9,057 bases of DNA from Microcoleaceae cyanobacterium UBA11344. Its GTDB lineage: Bacteria; Cyanobacteriota; Cyanobacteriia; Cyanobacteriales; Microcoleaceae. The notes below the pieces were generated by a model that did not search any database, had not been told where the DNA came from, and saw only the letters and a list, made by a program, of their open reading frames with translations. The DNA is taken from positions 2,055-11,111 of the forward strand of contig DMYK01000479.1 of the NCBI GenBank assembly GCA_003483675.1. Direction: 5' to 3'. Numbering within the stretch: the first letter of the stretch is position 1; the number at the start of each line of letters is the position of its first letter. The translations under genes were made by a program, and so were the position numbers. Shown here piece by piece: positions 5,956 to 9,057 of this stretch.

Positions 5956-8136
5956 CTAAGCAATCCATACTTCATCCCCCTTGCTCTTGAGCCAGTGGGC
6001 CAGCGTGTCTACCAACAGCGCTGACTGCCCAAAGGCGATCGCATAAGGTGCAGTCGCATCGTGGATACTGTACCGATCGCAAATCGGATAAATCTGAAAG
6101 TGTACCGGCAATTGCAGGCGCGATCGCACTTCAGCCACCGGATAGCGCAGCACATAACAAACCAATGCTTGCTTCTTCAAACGCTTGTTGATTTCCCCGA
6201 TCCAATAATTCTCAGGTTGCACAACCTCAATCCCCGTCAACACCTGAACTTTCCAAGCAGCAGCATTTTCCTCTAAATTTCCCGAATAAGTAAATTTCCA
6301 ATTCAGTCTTTCCTCCCGATAACTACGCAACTTCAAAAAAGCAAGACAATGTTTAAATCGACCTTTGGCAATTGGTTGCCCAAGGCGTTCCGATGTCTCG
6401 TTCAACATTCGCATAAATGCAAATTCCGTCATCGGTTCGATTTCCAAGTTGCTCAAAATTCCTGGTAAATCGTAAGTTTTAAATTTGTCTGCCTCATGGG
6501 AATCGGTTAAATCGCAGATGCCGCATTGCAGGGGACTAGAACCTCGAAAACTGCTAGCATCTTCAACTATCGGATTTCCTGTCTTATTTCCCGATCGCTC
6601 TTGCCACTCTTTACCCCACTGTTTAATATTACCAGCCACTTTCCCCAAGCTAGTTTTAAATACTTTTTGAGCAGCTTCCTGAAAAGCTTTCTGACTTGAT
6701 GCGTACTGCTGTTTAATTGTCCTGTGCCCTAATTCCCAACAAATTTGAACAGACTGCACCGCACCCCACCGCGAATAATATCCCTCAAAATTGTTGATTT
6801 GGCGGTAGTTTTCGCGAATTTGTTGATAGAAAAAAGGACGATCGTAAATTCCACTAGACTCTAAAGTGGCAGTATCGCCTGCAAACAAGCGTTCAACTAA
6901 GAAATTAGGGGTGAGTGCTATGGCTGTAAAATTTTTAAACTGAATAAACTCTCCATTGCGATCGCACCCATCGTGTCGCCCCAACCTTCCCAATCTTTGG
7001 ATAAAGTTGCCCGCATCGGCGGATTCAAAAATCAGCAAATTGATTTTGAAGTCTACCCCGACATCAATGGTGCTAGTACCGAGAACTAAGTCTGATGAGA
7101 GCGATCGCTCTTTTTCCGTCTTTCCCGACAAACCAGTATTTTCGCCAACAACTAAACCGTGAGGCGCGAACAATTCCCGAAAAAATGGTGTCAGCCGCTT
7201 GACGGCAGCAATTGAATTCAGGATAATCGCTCCTTTACTCCCCGGATTGTTTTTAAAGTGAGTCAGGATGAGATTTGCGCTGTCCTTCAGCCAAGTTTCA
7301 GAAGCTTTTGAAGTTGGTTCTAGGGAAATAAAAGTCAGCGTACTTTCCCTCAATATCTGCCGCCAGGAGTCTGTTTTCAACTGTTCGATTTCCGCAGGGC
7401 GATCTGGAAACCGATATTTGCCTGCTTTTAAAGGATCGATACTTTGACAGCGAAACCCTGCTGTTTCTAGTCTGCTAATTAATTGCTCGTCTGGAGTTGC
7501 TGACAGAAATACAAACTTTTTCCGGCGGTTTGTATGACGAATTAATAACAGGGTGTTGATGACGCTGGCAATCTGAGGAGCCACAAAAACATGAAATTCA
7601 TCAAATATGAATAGGTTAAAATCTTTGTCGATTCGACCCCACAGTTTATCGGGGCTATCTTCAGAGCTTAAATACGCTCCTCGGTGCAGATGGTGCAAGA
7701 TATCAGGGTTAGTTAATAAAATCTCTGCTTGACCTGTGCGAGATGCGATCGCGGCTGATTTTCTCAGTTTTTCATGTTCTGCATAGATTTCTAATTCCGA
7801 GCCGCTGAGTCGCACAACGCGGGGTTGATGTTCGGGCTGAAATTGTTCGATATAGCGCTTAATTTGAGTCTCCTGATCTCGCGCCAGTTCATTCGTAGGA
7901 TATAGCGCCACTGCACAACAATTTGTCTGCAATGTTTCTAACAAAGCGGCTAAGCTTTTGCCATCGCTAGTGATAGCTGAGTTGAAAATGACATCAATAT
8001 TCGGATTGCGAATTGCCTTTAAAGTTTCAAGTTGATGCCAAGAAAGTGTCCAATTTTCCGGTAATTTGACTTCCTTGGGAATTTCCGCAGCGGGACAGGA
8101 GTAAACGGATTTGAGGGTAATCTGGTAATCGGACAT
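5956..8136 (-). CDS. cas3: Cas3, type I-D helicase (no HD domain)
   Basis: A superfamily 2 helicase recruited to the target-bound complex to unwind DNA. The 726-aa protein has a Walker A region SAITSDGKS (residues 53-61; TxDGKS instead of the usual TGSGKT), motif Ia-like YPTNEL (79-84), DEFH box (179-182), SAT (212-214) and QRLGRLGR motif VI (380-387). No HD nuclease domain precedes the helicase, as is usual for I-D, where Cas10d carries it. CGIC (538-541) is a single Cys pair of unknown role. ATG 8136 is chosen because the protein then starts MSDYQITLKSVYSCPAAEIP like its relatives. An ATG in the same frame at 8244 would add 36 residues and overlap the divergent gene and the shared promoter region. 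No strong ribosome site is visible. Confidence 0.93.
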   Translation of the reverse strand: MSDYQITLKSVYSCPAAEIPKEVKLPENWTLSWHQLETLKAIRNPNIDVIFNSAITSDGKSLAALLETLQTNCCAVALYPTNELARDQETQIKRYIEQFQPEHQPRVVRLSGSELEIYAEHEKLRKSAAIASRTGQAEILLTNPDILHHLHRGAYLSSEDSPDKLWGRIDKDFNLFIFDEFHVFVAPQIASVINTLLLIRHTNRRKKFVFLSATPDEQLISRLETAGFRCQSIDPLKAGKYRFPDRPAEIEQLKTDSWRQILRESTLTFISLEPTSKASETWLKDSANLILTHFKNNPGSKGAIILNSIAAVKRLTPFFRELFAPHGLVVGENTGLSGKTEKERSLSSDLVLGTSTIDVGVDFKINLLIFESADAGNFIQRLGRLGRHDGCDRNGEFIQFKNFTAIALTPNFLVERLFAGDTATLESSGIYDRPFFYQQIRENYRQINNFEGYYSRWGAVQSVQICWELGHRTIKQQYASSQKAFQEAAQKVFKTSLGKVAGNIKQWGKEWQERSGNKTGNPIVEDASSFRGSSPLQCGICDLTDSHEADKFKTYDLPGILSNLEIEPMTEFAFMRMLNETSERLGQPIAKGRFKHCLAFLKLRSYREERLNWKFTYSGNLEENAAAWKVQVLTGIEVVQPENYWIGEINKRLKKQALVCYVLRYPVAEVRSRLQLPVHFQIYPICDRYSIHDATAPYAIAFGQSALLVDTLAHWLKSKGDEVWIA

Positions 8137-8161
8137 ATGCTGAATCTGTGTCCGTAGAAAG

Positions 8162-8190
8162 TTGATATTTCCTATATTGACACCGATAAT
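8162..8190 (+). promoter_or_regulatory. Promoter candidate for the WYL regulator
   Basis: TTGATA (8162-8167) and GATAAT (8185-8190) are separated by 17 bp, each one or two mismatches from consensus. The predicted start is near 8197, leaving a leader of about 37 nt. GAAGAAG at 8214-8220 is a poor, distant ribosome site before ATG 8234. Confidence 0.45.
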
Positions 8191-8202
8191 TGAGATGATC
8201 AA
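8174..8202 (-). promoter_or_regulatory. Promoter candidate for cas3
   Basis: On the minus strand TTGATC (8202-8197) and CAATAT (8179-8174) are 17 bp apart, with a predicted start near 8167 and about 30 nt of leader before ATG 8136. It overlaps the opposite-facing WYL promoter, so the two would compete for polymerase or be controlled together. Confidence 0.33.
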
Positions 8203-8233
8203 GCCCGTACAATGAAGAAGTGTCCGTATACTT

Positions 8234-9057
8234 ATGAGTCGCAAAGGTCAATCGATCACCCTGTCGGTTTCTGAACGAGACAAAGCCGAGTTGGAAGCCC
8301 TCGCCCAAGAATTCGGGAAGACGTGGGGCGATCGCCCGAACATTTCCAAACTGATAGAAGCGATCGCCCAACATAAACTCCTAATTGCCCCTAACAACGA
8401 TTGGAAAGACAGCCGATTAAAAGCCCTCAAGCACGCTGTCGATGCCTTAACCGATCTCGGCAAAATTCAAGAAGCCCAAATTATTGCTCAACTGCTGCTC
8501 GATCGCAGCGAACTACCAGACCCTATGCGGAGAGAAATAGAGGCATTTTTAAATAAAACCTCTATTCCTTGGCGGTTAGAAATAGAGCGCTATATCAAGC
8601 GAAACCAACCCTTTGAACTCACCTACCAAGATGCAGCCGATCGCACTTGGCACTTCCACATCCGCCATGCTCAAATCAACCCCCACGAAGATCGAGAATA
8701 TCTCGATTGTTGGTGTGAAGAAACAGAAGGAAATTACGATTTGCCAGAACTGAAGCATAATCGGTGCTTCCGTTTGGATCGGATTCCAGAAGCTGCGATC
8801 GCACCCATTGACGCAAAATGGTTGCCCAATCTAGCTCAGATCGAGGTAGAAATGCACCTCTTCCGAGGTTTGGCGTTTGCCTACAAAACGAAAACGGGTG
8901 AAGATACGTTCAATGAATGGTTAACAGACTCTCCGCAAGTCCGACGAATAGTGAAGAAAGTATCCAATACTTTTTGGTTTTTCCGAGAAATATTGCGGTA
9001 CGGGGAAGATTGCGTCATTATCTCTCCAGACAGTGTGCGCGATCGCTTCCAACAAAA
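8234..9057 (+). CDS. WYL-domain transcriptional regulator, 3' end missing
   Basis: A probable regulator of the cas operon. The first 274 residues are present and the frame is open to the right edge. Residues 5-50 (SITLSV strand, helix SERDKAELEALAQEF, helix ISKLIEAIAQHKL) fit a ribbon-helix-helix DNA-binding fold. Residues ~115-190 fit a WYL domain: strand IKRNQPFELTYQD, EYLDCW at 155-160 in place of the name-giving WYL, and CFRLDRI at 178-184. A C-terminal dimerisation part (about 200 onward) is incomplete. WYL domains sense nucleic-acid-like ligands in several phage-defence regulators. In Synechocystis 6803, the WYL protein Sll7009, divergent from the I-D cas3, acts as a negative regulator of that CRISPR system. 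The same geometry here suggests the same role. The ATG is set by the beta-strand start of the DNA-binding fold. Confidence 0.9.
   Translation, partial: MSRKGQSITLSVSERDKAELEALAQEFGKTWGDRPNISKLIEAIAQHKLLIAPNNDWKDSRLKALKHAVDALTDLGKIQEAQIIAQLLLDRSELPDPMRREIEAFLNKTSIPWRLEIERYIKRNQPFELTYQDAADRTWHFHIRHAQINPHEDREYLDCWCEETEGNYDLPELKHNRCFRLDRIPEAAIAPIDAKWLPNLAQIEVEMHLFRGLAFAYKTKTGEDTFNEWLTDSPQVRRIVKKVSNTFWFFREILRYGEDCVIISPDSVRDRFQQ

Larger units (their letters stand above)
8148..8228. repeat. Paired GTGTCCGTA elements in the divergent intergenic region
   Basis: GTGTCCGTA occurs at 8148-8156 and again at 8220-8228 as a direct repeat 72 bp apart in the 97-bp gap between cas3 and the WYL gene. Each copy lies just downstream of one of the two proposed divergent start sites. 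GGACA at 8131-8135 also forms an inverted pair with the first copy. They may be operator half-sites for the WYL regulator, an inference from position only. Confidence 0.35.

Noticed and set aside
5735..5968. 77-aa minus-strand reading frame starting MDCLEDQALIG
   Set aside because: It overlaps the end of cas3 in another frame and is read straight through the antisense of the mini-CRISPR and its promoter. It has no ribosome site and no protein-like composition.
8137..8244. 36-residue N-terminal extension of Cas3 from ATG 8244
   Set aside because: It would overlap the divergent WYL gene and cover both promoters, and the known Cas3 start (MSDYQITLKS) begins at 8136.
8304..8314. Second partial match to the pseudo-spacer start (CTCGCCCA) in the WYL gene
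   Set aside because: It is only seven to eight bases, has no GTN PAM next to it and lies inside the coding region.
8027..8463. Minus-strand frames of 115 and 71 aa around the cas3 start and opposite the WYL gene
   Set aside because: They are shadows of cas3 and of the WYL gene, with no ribosome sites and no recognisable domains.

Overview
The window comes from a cyanobacterium. The HIP1 octamer GCGATCGC appears about fifteen times, and the gene set is the cyanobacterial subtype I-D CRISPR-Cas effector operon. It has the same divergent regulator/cas3 layout as the I-D locus on the Synechocystis 6803 plasmid pSYSA.

Layout. All cas genes lie on the minus strand and read right to left: cas3 (helicase only, 8136-5956), a small coiled-coil protein of unknown function (5658-5386), cas10d/csc3 (5345-1977, with a likely internal start for the small subunit Cas11d near 2450), csc2/cas7d (1907-873), csc1/cas5d (867-160, overlapping csc2) and the first 34 codons of cas6 (102-1, running off the left edge). 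On the plus strand, diverging from cas3 at 8234, is a WYL-family transcriptional regulator with a ribbon-helix-helix-like N-terminus, cut by the right edge.

How they work together. Csc1, Csc2, Cas10d, Cas11d and Cas6 build the I-D surveillance complex. Cas10d brings the HD nuclease that Cas3 lacks, and Cas3 supplies the helicase. The WYL protein is the likely repressor from the shared cas3 intergenic region. The adaptation genes and main CRISPR array are not in the window and probably lie to the left.

Most notable. The 297-bp gap between cas3 and the small gene is not empty. It holds, on the plus strand, a near-consensus promoter (TTGACA-N17-TATACT) driving a solitary repeat-spacer-repeat unit: one good CRISPR repeat ending in CCCCTATTAGGGATTGAAAC, a 39-nt spacer-like sequence and a decayed second repeat. 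The spacer's seed matches the promoter region of the small gene/cas10d operon, about 160 bp away on the other strand. Positions 1-5, 7-11 and 13-14 match, the only mismatches in the first 14 are at positions 6 and 12, and a GTT PAM (the I-D consensus is GTN) sits at the correct end. Every sixth crRNA base is flipped out in type I complexes, so this is a continuous seed match. The arrangement closely resembles the CreA/CreR class of crRNA-like regulators and suggests that this I-D complex silences its own operon, or a toxin-like gene, with a dedicated degenerate crRNA. A palindromic operator overlaps the same promoter.
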